In this document: piece after piece, positions 37,554 to 48,682 of the stretch
Position numbering within the stretch: position 1 is the stretch's first letter
How the letters are laid out: every line of letters begins with the position of its first letter
NCBI GenBank assembly: GCA_036346405.1
Contig: CM070546.1
Span: 105,964,826 to 106,028,825 of the forward strand
Length of the DNA: 64,000 nt
Source: Phyllostachys edulis
Taxonomy: Eukaryota; Streptophyta; Magnoliopsida; Poales; Poaceae
Reading direction: 5' to 3'
Notes under the pieces: model-generated
The model's input: the letters and a program-made list of their open reading frames with translations, nothing else
The model's database searches: none
Told to the model about the DNA's origin: nothing
Translations under genes and position numbers: made by a program

Positions 37554-39118
37554 TGTTGGAAATATGCCTAGAGGCAATCATAGAGATGATTACATTTCAT
37601 TATGTTCATGACATTGGATAATGTGTTATCTTGTTCCTAGAATAATATTGTTAATATTTATTATCAAGTATGTGACTTGGTTGTGAAACTCTATATTTCT
37701 GCGATAATTATTCTTACACGATCCTGATGCGTAAACATATGAGGACACATATGAATAGATTAGCATATGTATTGGTTGATGACTATGTTTCACGAGTCAT
37801 AGATATGGGGATATCAAACCGATAATATGGACACATGTTAGAGAACATGATGTTGGATAAGACCCACCTTGAGACACTATTGAGATTGTTATGAATCTAT
37901 GTGTCATTAGTTGGTCTCAAGCAATGATGATGTATAATCCTTAGACTCGAGATCAGCATGGTTTCCTACATGTGTAAGAGCACTCTTAGGGGTTGCCAAA
38001 CGCTACACCGTGAATCGGGTAGTTATAAAGGTAGCTTTGGGTATGCTCAAACATGGAGAGGAATGTGATTGGTGGGATATGGGATTTGCCCTCCTAACAT
38101 AACAGAGAGATGTCTCTGGGCCCTCGTTGTGATCGGATAAAGAAAGTGCATGGCCATGCCACTAGTAGTCGAAGTGTTCGACCACATAAGGTTATCGATA
38201 CTCGATCGAGAAAGTATTGAGCGATCCATGGATGACACAACATCTCACCGGAGTTCAACCAGATATCGTGAGGCAAAGGGAGAATACATGAGTAGGTCAC
38301 TTAGTTCGACCGACTACCGAATCGGGTCGTATGGAGATACAAGCAAGTCGTGGCGGTCGAGCGTAATCACAGAGTGGTGAAACCAAGTCGTAAGGAGTTA
38401 CGAGTTGGTCGTGATCAAATCGAACTGGTTGTATAGAGATAGGACACCGTAAGTAAGTGATGAGGACCTGGTCGTATATCATATTGCATTAAGGTTCGTC
38501 CGATATAATTTGTGTGTTTTCGGGAATCGATATGTTACGCTAGGAGCCGCTTCGACTCGTGATCGGAAGCGGTTTCGAATCACAACCGAACTACATATGA
38601 ACCTCTGAGGGCCACACACTTAGCAGGTTGGAACAAACCCGATGCGAATACGATTAAATGGCGATGTCCGGATAGGATCCGCCACGAGCACTATATAAGG
38701 AGGTGCATGAGGCTATTGGGAAAGATCGTGAAACACCACCGAAACCCTAGCCGCCATCTCCTTGAGAGCTCCACCGTGCGACTTGGTTTGGCACACCGAG
38801 CGTTCGGTTGTTCCTTCCCTGGGCGTGTGGATACCGTGAGAGGCGCTACTACGATTGTTGCGCTTGAGGACGATCCGCGATCTTCACAAGGAACCGCAGA
38901 CGTTGCTGGAGGAGACGATCGGCTCGTGAGGACATTGGACGATCGACTACGACCACTACATCGACGCGCTCTTCGTTGGACCAGACTGCTCCAATCCTTC
39001 TTCCGCTGCTCTGCGCGTCTGTTGGTAACGATCTATGATCATCTACTTGCTTGGCATCCTGGTTCGCGTGGTAGAAATTTTTGTTTGTAGCTATCGTAGC
39101 CTACCCCGTGACCCAACA
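37554..39118 (+). mobile_element. Angela-like Copia solo LTR, copy 4 (plus strand), inside Gypsy gag
   Basis: It starts TGTTGGAAATATGCC and ends GACCCAACA, 1565 bp, with a perfect 5-bp duplication CAACA at 37549-37553 and 39119-39123. TATA (CTATATAAGG) is near 38691, with an array of GTCGTA words at 38300-38460. It is the innermost insertion of the nest. The same LTR with the same gag flank occurs inverted at 14371-16751. Confidence 0.95.
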
Positions 39119-40270
39119 CAACAAGCTCCTCGGAAAGGTGATCGTTCACCACTCCGACATGGAAATCTGCAACAAGAGATAAACTACGAGTAGTTCCCTC
39201 GTGGGACCGAGACCTATTGCAATTCGGGTCAACTTTATTCTTGGGTATCGTCGAGTCGACCACGATGATATCAACCCTTCTTTTACGCAAAGGCGTCAAG
39301 AAGTCATTCTTGGATGTCGGGCATTCTCGCTTTGATCTCCGGTACGTTCAGCCACCTCGTTTTCGACCGGTGAACATGGAGAAGTTTGATGGTTCCCAAA
39401 ATCCCATCGAATTCCTTCAAATTTACACAATTTGTTCGAGCGGCGGCGGAGGAGGAGAGCATGTGATGGCAAATTACCTTCCAAGCGTGCTCGAAGGATC
39501 GCTTTCGATCGTGGTTACTAAACCAACCACTCGAGTCGATCAATTCTTAGCAACATCTCTGCGATCTTCTCTTGGCAAATTTCCAAGGCACATACAATGC
39601 ATACGAAAGGAGGGCGACTTGCCGGATGAGACGAGCGACAACGAGACATTGCGCCCGATTCATCAAGCGCTTGATCGGGTTAAGTAACTCAATTCGGAAG
39701 TTTCGATTCATCTGTCATCGGGGCTTTCAAGCGAAGTCCGTAGTAGAAGGATAACAGAGGATATTGCTTTAAATCCTCCTACTTACATCGCGAACTCTTG
39801 AAATGGCGATCGATATACTCTGCCTCGAGGCGGTCGAGTGGAACAACACAATTGATCGTGAAGACAATCCATCTCGAGAGCCAAAGCGAAGTTGGTAAAA
39901 GAAGGATAAGAAAGCAAAAAGTCCAAGAATAAGATGAAGGGTCAAAAACCCGGCGGTTCCAAGGAGGTATTGGCGTGAATGATAAAGAGCCACGCACATC
40001 AAGCCACACTCAAGCGAGAGGCAAAGGTAAGCATACGATCGGAAAAATGATAAGCCTAGGTGGTGTCCTTTCCATAAAAGGAAGGGCATGACCTTCATAG
40101 CTATCGGGTCTTCCAAGAAAGCTTGAAGACTACTACAGCGACAAGGACCACTTCCCACCCTCGGCGGTAGGTCAAACAAGTGGTCATAAATCTTGGATGA
40201 CGAAGAGGAGATCTTGTTCGGGATCCGCAACATACCATTGAACACATCTACGAGGATCATCGGCATATGA
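39119..40270 (+). pseudogene. Gypsy gag, 3' part (capsid-like region)
   Basis: The best open frame, 39217-39687, carries PPRFRPVNMEKFDGSQNP, EFLQIYT and GGEHVMANYLPSVL, the conserved start of the plant Gypsy gag domain. The following RSSLGKFPRHIQCIRKEG stretch corresponds to a FQGTYNAYERRA motif read in a neighbouring frame at 39572, showing a frameshift of one base. A Lys-rich tail (AAGAAGGATAAGAAAGCAAAAA, about 39900) follows. Several single-base indels are apparent when it is compared with the copy at 14371-15207. Confidence 0.8.
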
Positions 40271-40870
40271 ATCAAAGCGACGGCTCAAGGCTCTTGAGCG
40301 AGGTAAACTCCATACATCCTCCTCTCGTCAATAAATTACGAAGTGGTCGAAGTCACCATTTCTTTCGAGAAGAGTATTTGCCGATCCTTCGACTCGACAG
40401 TCGATACAATCGTGGTCGAACCCACCATCAACAATTGTCGGGTCAATCGAGTTTTGGTTGATGGTGGAAGCTCGTTAAATATTTTATTCTGAGTGCCACT
40501 GGATGACATGCAAGTACCGGGACCAAAGTAAGACCGATGCGATACTCTTTCCATGGGATTGTCTGGGATCTTCGCCAAACCAATTGGTCAAGTTTCTCTT
40601 CCTTTAACATTTGGTTCACCAAGTAATTTCGAGACGAGAAAATCTCCTTTGATGTGGTCGATTTCGATCTGACATATAACGCCATACTCGGACGACCAAC
40701 TTTGGCAAAATTCTAATGGCTACTCATTATGGATATCAATGTATTAAGATGCCAGTCCCAAAGGAGTAATTACAATCCATTGTGACAAGAAGATGGCGCA
40801 TACTGCGGCAAGTCGATCCTTGAGATGGTAGGACAAATACCAACTCGAGAAGAAAATCGACCTTCGACTA
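40271..40870 (+). pseudogene. Gypsy aspartic protease region
   Basis: The motif VLVDGGSSLNILF at about 40450-40490 is the retropepsin active-site signature (D-[ST/G]-G type; here DGG) of plant Gypsy elements. TFGSPSNFETRKSPLMWS-like text in shifted frames at 40605-40680 and AILGRPTLAKF (about 40683) give the end of the domain. The enzyme would process the Gag-Pol polyprotein. Frameshifts around 40490 and 40640 break it. Confidence 0.75.
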
Positions 40871-41029
40871 GCAAGTGAAGCCTAAAAAACTGCACCAAAG
40901 CCGAACGACAAAGTCAAAGAGGTTCCTCTGGACGCAGGGGAGCCCTCGAAGACTGTTCGCATCGGGGATACTTCCGACCCCAAATAGGAAGACGCCCTCA
41001 TCACCTTCCTCCGAGCTAACGCAGATGTA

Positions 41030-41880
41030 TTCACGTGGCAAGCATCCGACATGCCCGGAGTCCCCAGGGAGGTGATCGAGCACAGGCTAGCCTTACGACC
41101 TGACAAAGTACCCGTAAAACAAAAATTGCGGAGATTTGCCCCTGATCGACAAGATGCTATTAAATCAGAATTGGATAAGCTACTTAAAGCGGGCTTTATA
41201 AGAGGTCAACCATCCGAATGGTTGGCTAACCTGTAATGGTTAGAAAGTCAAGCGGCAAATGGCGCGTATGTGCGTGAGACTTTCTTGATCTTAATAAAGC
41301 TTGTCCAAAAGCGATTTTCCTTTACCTCGTGTCGATCGGTTGGTTGACTCTCTGCAGGTTGTGAAATGTTAAGTTTTTAGATGCATATTGCGGATATCAC
41401 AGTTAATATGTGTCTAGGCGATGAAGAAAAGACCACATTTATTACACCATTTGGTATATTTTGCTATGTCAAAATGCCATTTGGTCTAAAAAATGCCGGC
41501 GCTTCTTTTCAGCGCTTGATGCAGCAACTTTTTCATCTCAATTAGGCGAAATCTAGAAGCCTATGTTGATGACTTAGTTGTCAAAAGCATCAAGAAACTT
41601 AATCATATTACCGACCTACAAGAAACATTCGACAATCTCGAGAAAACATCGCTTAAAACTTAATCACGAGAAGTGTGTGTTTGGAATCTCTTGAAATTGC
41701 TTGGATTCCTAGTATCTATACAAGGAATTGAAGTGAATCGAAAAGATAAAAGCCATTTTACAAATCGCCCTCAACTACGGAAAGAAGTCCGAGAAACTCA
41801 CTTTGGGTGCATGGCGGCTCTAAGTCGTTTCATCGCACGATCGGGAGAAAAGGACTACCTTTCTTTAAACTTCTAAGGAG
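41030..41880 (+). pseudogene. Gypsy reverse transcriptase
   Basis: MPGVPREVIEHRLAL (41051) and KQKLRRFAPDRQDAIKSEL open the domain. TTFITPFGIFCYVKMPFGLK (about 41435-41495) and AYVDDLVVKSIKK (41559-41597), with the catalytic YVDD at 41562-41573, complete the core. Stops and at least four frame changes occur (for example a TAA at 41234 and frameshifts near 41270, 41370 and 41545). The enzyme copies element RNA into DNA. Identity is certain, function lost. Confidence 0.92.
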
Positions 41881-42680
41881 ACACGAAAGTTTTGAGTGGT
41901 CGAATGAGGCAAAGCTGACTTTGAGGATGTCAAGAGGTACCTTACGAGTGCTCTATTACGGTCTCTCAGAGGCGGAAGAAGCGCTCTTGGTTTACCTAGC
42001 GCCATGCCCACAGCGATCGGTAGCGATCTTGGTTGTAGAGCGTGAAAATGTACAGCGACCGGTTTACTACGTAAGTGAAGTTTTACACGGACCTAAGGGC
42101 GTTACCCTCGGGTCCAAAAGCTTCAGTATGCCCTCCTCATGTCTTGAGAAGCTGCGGCATTATTTTCAAAGCGCACAAACTAGGCTGTCTTGTCTGAGTT
42201 TCCTTGGGAAGCGATCCTCGAGAATAGGGAAAGCGGCGGGGCGCATGGCAAAATGGTCGATCAAACTTGGGGAGTTCGACATCCATTTCGTGTCGAACGG
42301 CCGTTAAATCCCAGATCTTGGCGGACTTTGTCGCGAATGGACAAATCTGAACTGCTTCGGGATCCCGATCTGATTCCCCGACCGATTGGACGATGTACTG
42401 ATGGGTCGCTTACTTTAAGTGGCTCGAGGGTTGGGTGGTCTGGTATCTCCTACCGAGAGACCTTAAAGTATGCCATACAATTAAACTTTCGGGCCACTAA
42501 TAATGTGGCGAAATCTGAAGGTTTGCTAGTGGTATCTGAGCGTGGCGCTCTCGATTCGCCGACTACTCGTGAGAGGAGACTCTCAACTAGTCGTGAATCA
42601 AGTCGGTAAAAGTACCGGTGCTCTAACCCGACAATGTCTCGTACTTATCGAATCGTAAGCTAGAAAAACATTTTTTAGGT
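41881..42680 (+). pseudogene. Gypsy RNase H region
   Basis: Connection-domain text (ALLVYLAPCPQRSVAILVVERE, read in two pieces from about 41975, then RPVYYVSEVLHGPK) is followed by the ribonuclease H segment with CTDGSLTLSGSRVG (about 42386) and QLNFRATNNVA (about 42480). DG of TDGS is the first catalytic position. It would degrade RNA from the RNA:DNA hybrid. Frame breaks occur at about 42100, 42300 and 42520. Confidence 0.8.
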
Positions 42681-42879
42681 TTGAGGCACAATTCATCCCT
42701 CGAAAGGATAATTTCCTCGCATACCGGCTTGCTCGAATAGCTTCTTCGGATCTGAAGTACCAAAAGGAGTCTTCTTGGAACAACTCGAAGCCTTCTCGGT
42801 CGAAGAGCCGAGACACCTCCTATTGAGGCGACCTCTCTAGAATACGAGGATACATGGATGGCGCCCATCTATGATTATC

Positions 42880-44075
42880 TTGAAGGTTACGTGACCAAGG
42901 CGATCTCGAGGCGGATCGCTTATCAAAAGCCAAAATGTATACTTTGGTGAAGGAGTTCTCTATAAGCGAGGTACTCAAGGGGTGCTCATGCGATGCATTC
43001 GCATGAGCGAAGGATTAACACTCCTTCACGACATACATGGTGGCATTTGTGGAAATCATGCTTCCTCTGAGCGTTGGTCGGCAAGGCTTTTCGACAAGAT
43101 TTTCTTGCCACATGACCCTATCGATGCTAAAGAGTTGGTTAAAAAGTGTGTCGATGCGGTTTCATAGCGAGCAAATACACCAACCGGCTCGGGCATTACA
43201 AACAATACCTCTATCTTGGCCTTTTGCAACCTTTGGGGTCTTGATATCCTGGGACCGTTTCCTAAAGCTCCGGAGGTTTGAGTTCCTTTTGTGGCTATTG
43301 ATCGTTCACAAAATGGATTGAAGCGAACTGTGGATGGATAACAACGAAGCGACAAAGCGGTTTATGATGAGATGCGTAATTACTCGATTTGGAGTACCAA
43401 GTCGAATAATTACGAGATAATGGTAAGCAATTTTGGCGCAAAATTTGTGAATTTTATGACGAGTTAGTACCAAGTTATGTTATGCTACATGGCCCATCCC
43501 GAGTAATGGGGCGTCGAGCGTGCAAACGGCCAAATAATGAGAGGAATTAAAACTTCGAGTCTTGACCGGCTCATCAAGCGCTCGGGGCTTGGGTACAAAA
43601 TTACCCTACGTATTATAGGCGATTCGTACAACTACCGATCAGACTCTGGGAGAAACACCTTTCTTTTTAGTCTTGGTCTTTGAAGCTATGCTTCCTCCGG
43701 AACTAAAGATACGGTCAACACAGTCGAAACATTCACGGACTCCAACCAGGAACAAATTGACGAGATGATATTAATCTACTTGAAGAAAGGAGAAACCAGG
43801 CCCTAATTAGTTCGGCAATCTACCAACAAGCCTGCGAAGATACTACGATCGTAAGGTTCAACCTCATGACCTTCTTTGTAGGTGACTTAGTATTGAGGCT
43901 TTGCCAATCCAAGTCTAATCGGAACAAACTTTCTCCCAAGTGGGAAGGTCCTTACACGTGGTCAAAGTTACTCGTCGAGAAGTTGATGCGATTGGCAATG
44001 GAAGGCGGCCAAGTTCTCTCGAATTCTTGGAACATTGACCGATTCACGCAAGTTCTATGTGTAACCGACCATTAG
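42880..44075 (+). pseudogene. Gypsy integrase
   Basis: The zinc-binding His pair is in LTLLHDIHGGICGNHAS (about 43017); the Cys pair is damaged, KKCVDAVS ending in a stop at 43165. The core resumes as FHSEQIHQPARALQTIPLSWPFAT (from 43160 in another frame) and the region around 43410-43500 (KICEFYDEL, near where the second catalytic Asp lies). The C-terminal part, 43866-44075, is open and holds KLSPKWEGPYTW and RLAMEGGQVL, the usual end of Pol in this group. The integrase would insert the cDNA; several indels inactivate it. Confidence 0.85.
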
Positions 44076-47000
44076 GACAATAAAGAATCGGGTTTTTCTA
44101 TCTCTATTGTCTTACTTTTGAGTAGTGCTTTCATTATTTTTCGACTATGTTTTAAACACCCGTTTTCTTTACTTTGGTCGGGAAGGCAAATAACATCACC
44201 TAGTGAAGCCTCTCCTCTCGCATGTGGTCACGCCCACTAGAAGGAGTTTCCTAGTGTCGACTCGTTACTCGCTTTTATGGCCAACACAAAGAACTTGGGT
44301 TTTATTTAGTCGAAATATTTTTGAAGGCCAACTCTTTTCACCTTAGTTTATTTCTTGATTAATTTGAAAAATACTCTAAGAAGCGCACTTTCTCGATTTG
44401 CTTAACCGTCTTTGGTGTACTCGTTTCATCTCAAGCTGGTGGGAGGAAGAGACACATCTAGTCGAAGTTTCTCCTCTCTGCGTGGTCCTACCCTTTGGAA
44501 GGAGCTTCTAGCTTTGTTCGATTTCCTACTCTTGCTACGGGGCGGACTTATCGAGTCCAGGAGAAGGACGAGTAAATATTTTAAAGTCCTCTAGGCGTTT
44601 GCTTAACTCAAGTTGCCGTTCTCGATTTGATTAAACTAGTCGGAGATGTTAACATTACCTAGTCGAAGCCTCTCCTCTCTGCACGTGGTCCTGCCCACTA
44701 GAAGGAACTTCCTAGTGTCAACTCGTTACCACCCTTTCGACCAGTGCATGACAATTGAGACCCAAAAACTACAAGTTAAACAAACCTCTATATTTTCAGA
44801 AACCCTTTCTATAGACTATTTACTTAGTTTGTCTAAACAAACTCAGCAAATAGTCGGGGGCTAGGATAATTTGATTTCAATTCTTAGTCTTTATTTCGTT
44901 AATTATCTTTTGAGTTACTAACTACTCGACAAGATGATTTGCAGGAGACAAAACTATTTACTTAGTTTTCACAAACTAAGCAAATAGTCGGGGGCTAGGA
45001 TAAAGTCATCACATTTGACTTCATTTCTTAGTCTTTAAATTCGTTAATTATCTTTTGAGTTACTAACTACTCGACAAGATGATTTGCAGGAGACAAAACT
45101 ATTTACTTAGTTTTCATAAACTAAGCAAATAGTCGGGGGCTAGGATAAAGTCATTACATTTGACTTCATTTCTTAGTCTTTAAATTCGTTAATTATCTTT
45201 TGAGTTACTAACTACTCGACAAGATGATTTGCAGGGAACAAGATGGATTACATCAACAAAAACTATTTTCACAAGTTCATTACAAACTACTCGAAGAGGA
45301 GAGCCCATGCATCTCCTCTCGAAACTTTCAAACCAAGCGATTGCATCTCCTCCATCGACGTCTTCCTTACGCTTGAGCGGTTGAAGTCGGCCAGTGGTTG
45401 CACATTAAGGTTGGGGTCATGAGCTTTAAGTTTTGCTAATGCATAACTTCTGCGATTTCGACCGCCTCCTTTATCGATTGACTTGGTTGGCCTTGAGTGG
45501 TCACAGATCTTGCAAAATCGACTTGATCCCCAATGGTACTTGTGTGAGCAGCTATTGTATCATCTTGAGAGTCTTTCCCTCACTATGTAGCTCACCAAGC
45601 ACATTGTTGAGGCGTGATGTTTCCTTGAAGTTTAATCTTCATTGCTTCCATCTCTGTTGGGTACAAGTCGAAGCCTCATGAGCTTTTTGTTTTCGACCAC
45701 TTGCTCTGAAGAAATAAGATTGGTCAAACAAAATAAACTCCTAGAGGAAAAAAAAACAAAAATAATCACGGGTAAAAGAATTTCTTACCCACTAGTTGAG
45801 AATCAACTTCTTGACCTCTTCATTATGGGAAGCAACGGTCTCGGCATACTTTTTCTCCCATGATACAATATCCTCTACATTCTTCTTTGCAATAAGGGCG
45901 GTGCGGTTATAAATCACGGCTTTATCGCGATTTGATCTCAAGTTCTCTCAATTTAACGTCCATTGCTAGAAAGGAAGTGGAAGTGAGAAAAGGAAATAAC
46001 TCGTAAAGGATTGCGGTAAAGAATTACTTACTTGATATTCGAGTTCTCGGCGTCTCAAGGTTTTGATCTTTATTTTTGGACATACGAGTAAGCTCGTGAA
46101 TAATGAAGTTTCTCTCTAACTTCATTCGGAGCTTTTTCGTCTCGTCTTCTTTTTACGAAAAGAAGCAAGAGTTAGGTAAAGATCAAAGATATAAGCAGTC
46201 TTAAGTTCAAGCACTTCTTCGTTTAATTTTTCCTGCGACTTCATGGTTGCGAGTTAGCTTCTTTAAGCTTTTTCCGGAGGTCTAATACCTCTTCCTAAAC
46301 TTTTTCGACTCCTCTTTTTCATAATCGGCGAGTCGACTAAGGTCTTAGCGTTCTTGTTTAACACGCAAGGATAACGATGGACATGAGCATGGGTCAATCG
46401 ATTGTAAGTTCTTCTACAACCATTGACCTAGTCGTAAGTTCTTCTACGACAAAGCCCTTTGGTCATAAGTCTTTTACGACCATTACCTAGTCGTGAGTTT
46501 TTCCATGACAAATCCGTAAGCACTATATAAGTAGTCAAATCCAAGGTGACTATGAATAGCGATGACTTACCACCTCTCTACTGTTTGCGAGTTCCTCTTT
46601 TTCTGTCGCGACTCTAGAAGTTGTCGATGATATTCACCGACAACAACGACAATTTGCTCTATGGCTTTCGCAAGATGAAAAGACGGTGAGAAACAAAGAA
46701 GATTATACTGTATATATAAGTACGATTAAGTACTTACATTCATAGTTGATCGAGCAAACATCGAGTAAAATCGTCTCGGGAACCGCTTCAATGAAAAGCT
46801 AACGAGCGTCGTTTGAGATTCCCAGTGTGTCCGATTCGAGAAATTCAGGTTTGCGTTTACATCTCAAGAGAAATTACTTCCTTGGTTAGATCTTTTCAAC
46901 CAAAGGAAATGATAATCGGAAAGTTCCTTCTTCCGATCACTATACTCGACCACCTTGTGATCGTAGAAATGCTTTTACGACCACTTGATAGTCGTAAGCA

Positions 47001-47130
47001 ATTTTCTTGACCAAGCACATTTACGGTCAAAGTAGTATACAATCGAAGAGTTTTTCCTTCGATTATTTTCTCGATCCTCTCATGATCGTAAAACCATCTA
47101 GAACCCTTTACCAAGTAAGTTGCTTTCACT
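44076..47130 (+). other. Gypsy 3' noncoding region
   Basis: About 3 kb between integrase and the 3' LTR without a believable gene. It includes AGTCGAAGCCTCTCCTCTC-type phrases at 44195, 44455 and 44660, the three-copy repeat at 44811-45236, and GTCGTAAGTTCTTCTAC words at 46390-46520 and 46940-47100 like those of the LTR. Long 3' regions of this kind are usual in Tat-lineage Gypsy elements. Confidence 0.7.
44811..45236 (+). repeat. Three-copy tandem repeat (134-145 bp)
   Basis: Anchor words ATAGTCGGGGGCTAGGATAA recur at 44850, 44984 and 45129; each is followed by TTCTTAGTCTTT, GTTACTAACTACTCGACAAG and GATTTGCAGG. The second and third copies are almost identical. Confidence 0.9.
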
Positions 47131-47146
47131 TGAAGTGGGGGCTAGA
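47131..47146 (+). other. Polypurine tract of the Gypsy element
   Basis: TGAAGTGGGGGCTAGA lies directly before the 3' LTR start at 47147, the expected place for the plus-strand primer. Confidence 0.75.
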
Positions 47147-47855
47147 TGGCGAGGATATAATAATCCTCATTTTACCTTTTATCTATAATTTTTATTATAG
47201 GTAAATATGGCGTCATGTGAACCCTGAGTGTACCCTTAATGTTATGAAGGAAGAACCAAATGGATGGTCGTAAGTTCTTCTACTAACCACCCCCATAGTC
47301 GTAAGTCTTGCTCGACTACCTCATAATCGAGATTCCTCTACGACTAGGTCAACACGACCACCTTATAATCAAATGAACACTGCAGACAAGTGGGTCTTAT
47401 TGATTAAGGGATTCAAATAGTCATCATCTGTTGTTATTCTCTGAGAATAATGGCACGTAATACCCCATTATCTCGGTATATAGTCATTGAGCGACGTGGA
47501 GGAATTAATACTGGTAATTACTACCAACATGCGCCCGTTACAGGAGGTGATGAGGCGCCGCTTTACCTGGAGTAACTGCCGCTCCTTCACGTACTATAAA
47601 AAGCGGCAACTAGAGAAAGGGAAAAAGATCGAGCCATCAGGAATACAAGCACTATCTGTAATAGTCTTAGTTTTTCCCCTGATTGTTCAGTATACACTCA
47701 ATACCATACACACACAGGAGTAGGGTTGTTATTCTCTCCGGAGAAGGCCCGAACCTGTATAAAAATTCCCGTGTCAATCTCTCTGCATGATTCTATTCTA
47801 GGAGACCCCCCGAATCAAATAATCTTTACGTAAATTCGGTTCTAAAACACCGACA
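47147..47855 (+). mobile_element. 3' LTR of the Gypsy element
   Basis: Starts TGGCGAGGATATAATAATCC and ends ACACCGACA. TATA (CTATAAAAAGC) is near 47595. It aligns with the 5' LTR throughout but lacks one GTCGTAAG unit and has scattered substitutions and 1-bp indels. Confidence 0.93.
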
Positions 47856-47860
47856 AACCG

Positions 47861-48328
47861 CAAGTACAAACTCTTCTTAATTATTGACCAAACATACTTA
47901 AAATTGCTTAGCGATTAACCTAGAGCAAATATAAAGGATTAAAGATCGTTACCCTCAGAGCTCACGACGAAAATACCAAATATCCCGCGAGATTCCTCTC
48001 CTTCTCCTTCTCCTTCGATCCCTTTCTCCTCCCCTTCTCCTCCTTTCCTCCTCTCTTTAGCTTCCTCCTTTTCTTCTCCTCTCTAAGGTGGCGCAATGGG
48101 GGTAGAGGCAGCAAGGTGCAGGTGGCGCAATAGGGGAGGAGGCAGCGGGGTGAAGGAGGCGCTAGGGGCAGGGGTCCCGACCTTCTACTCTCTAAGCTGG
48201 CTCAATGGGGGAGGAGCAGTAGGGTGGAGGAGCTAGGGCGGGGAGGTGGCGCATGGGGGAGGAGCAGCAGATCTGAGTGGAGCCAGTGACATGGGTTGTG
48301 TCGGGTGCATTTATATAAATGCCAGAAT
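47861..48328 (-). promoter_or_regulatory. Element A: 5' leader and TNP2 promoter
   Basis: On the minus strand a TATA-like GCATTTATATAAATG (48308-48322) lies just inside the terminal repeat block. A G/A- and C/T-rich leader follows (48300 to 47990), then CGTCGTGAGCTC..GGTAACGATC (about 47965), which is shared with B at 14310-14350. The Gypsy element separates this region from the coding exons. Confidence 0.65.
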
Positions 48329-48682
48329 ATCACAGACGGTTCTTATTAAGAATTATCTGTGATAAGCCCTCATCACAGACGGTTCTCATTAAGAACCATA
48401 TGTGAATTATCACAGACGGTTCCTAATAAGAACCGTCTGTGACTAGCTAGATTATCACAGACGGTTCTTATTAGGAACCGTCTGTGATGATTCACAGATG
48501 GTTCCTATTATAGAACCGTATGTGATTACTTAGACTATCACAAACGTTTCGTAATAAGAACCATCTGTGAATTATCACGGATGGTTCTAGTTATAAACTG
48601 TATGTTATAGGTACGTATCACAGACGGTTCCAAATGAACCGTCTGTGATAAGGCGTCTTCTATAGCCTGTTTTGTAGTAGTG
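48329..48682 (-). repeat. Element A: 5' terminal and subterminal repeats
   Basis: ATCACAGACGGTTC and GAACCGTCTGTGA words alternate with TTATTAAG or AATAAG spacers about eight times, and the terminus is CACTACTACAAAACAGGC (complement of 48665-48682). Confidence 0.92.

Larger units (their letters stand above)
35625..47855 (+). mobile_element. Full-length Gypsy LTR retrotransposon (Tat-like) inserted in element A
   Basis: Two LTRs (35625-36359, 735 bp; 47147-47855, 709 bp) are flanked by a perfect 5-bp target duplication AACCG at 35620-35624 and 47856-47860. The order gag, protease (40460), reverse transcriptase (41051-41760), RNase H (42380), integrase (42980-43800) is that of Gypsy. About 3 kb of noncoding DNA separates integrase from the 3' LTR, as in the Tat lineage. 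Length is 12231 bp, or about 10.66 kb without the nested solo LTR. Many small indels break the polyprotein. Removing the element restores contiguous CACTA A sequence. Confidence 0.95.
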
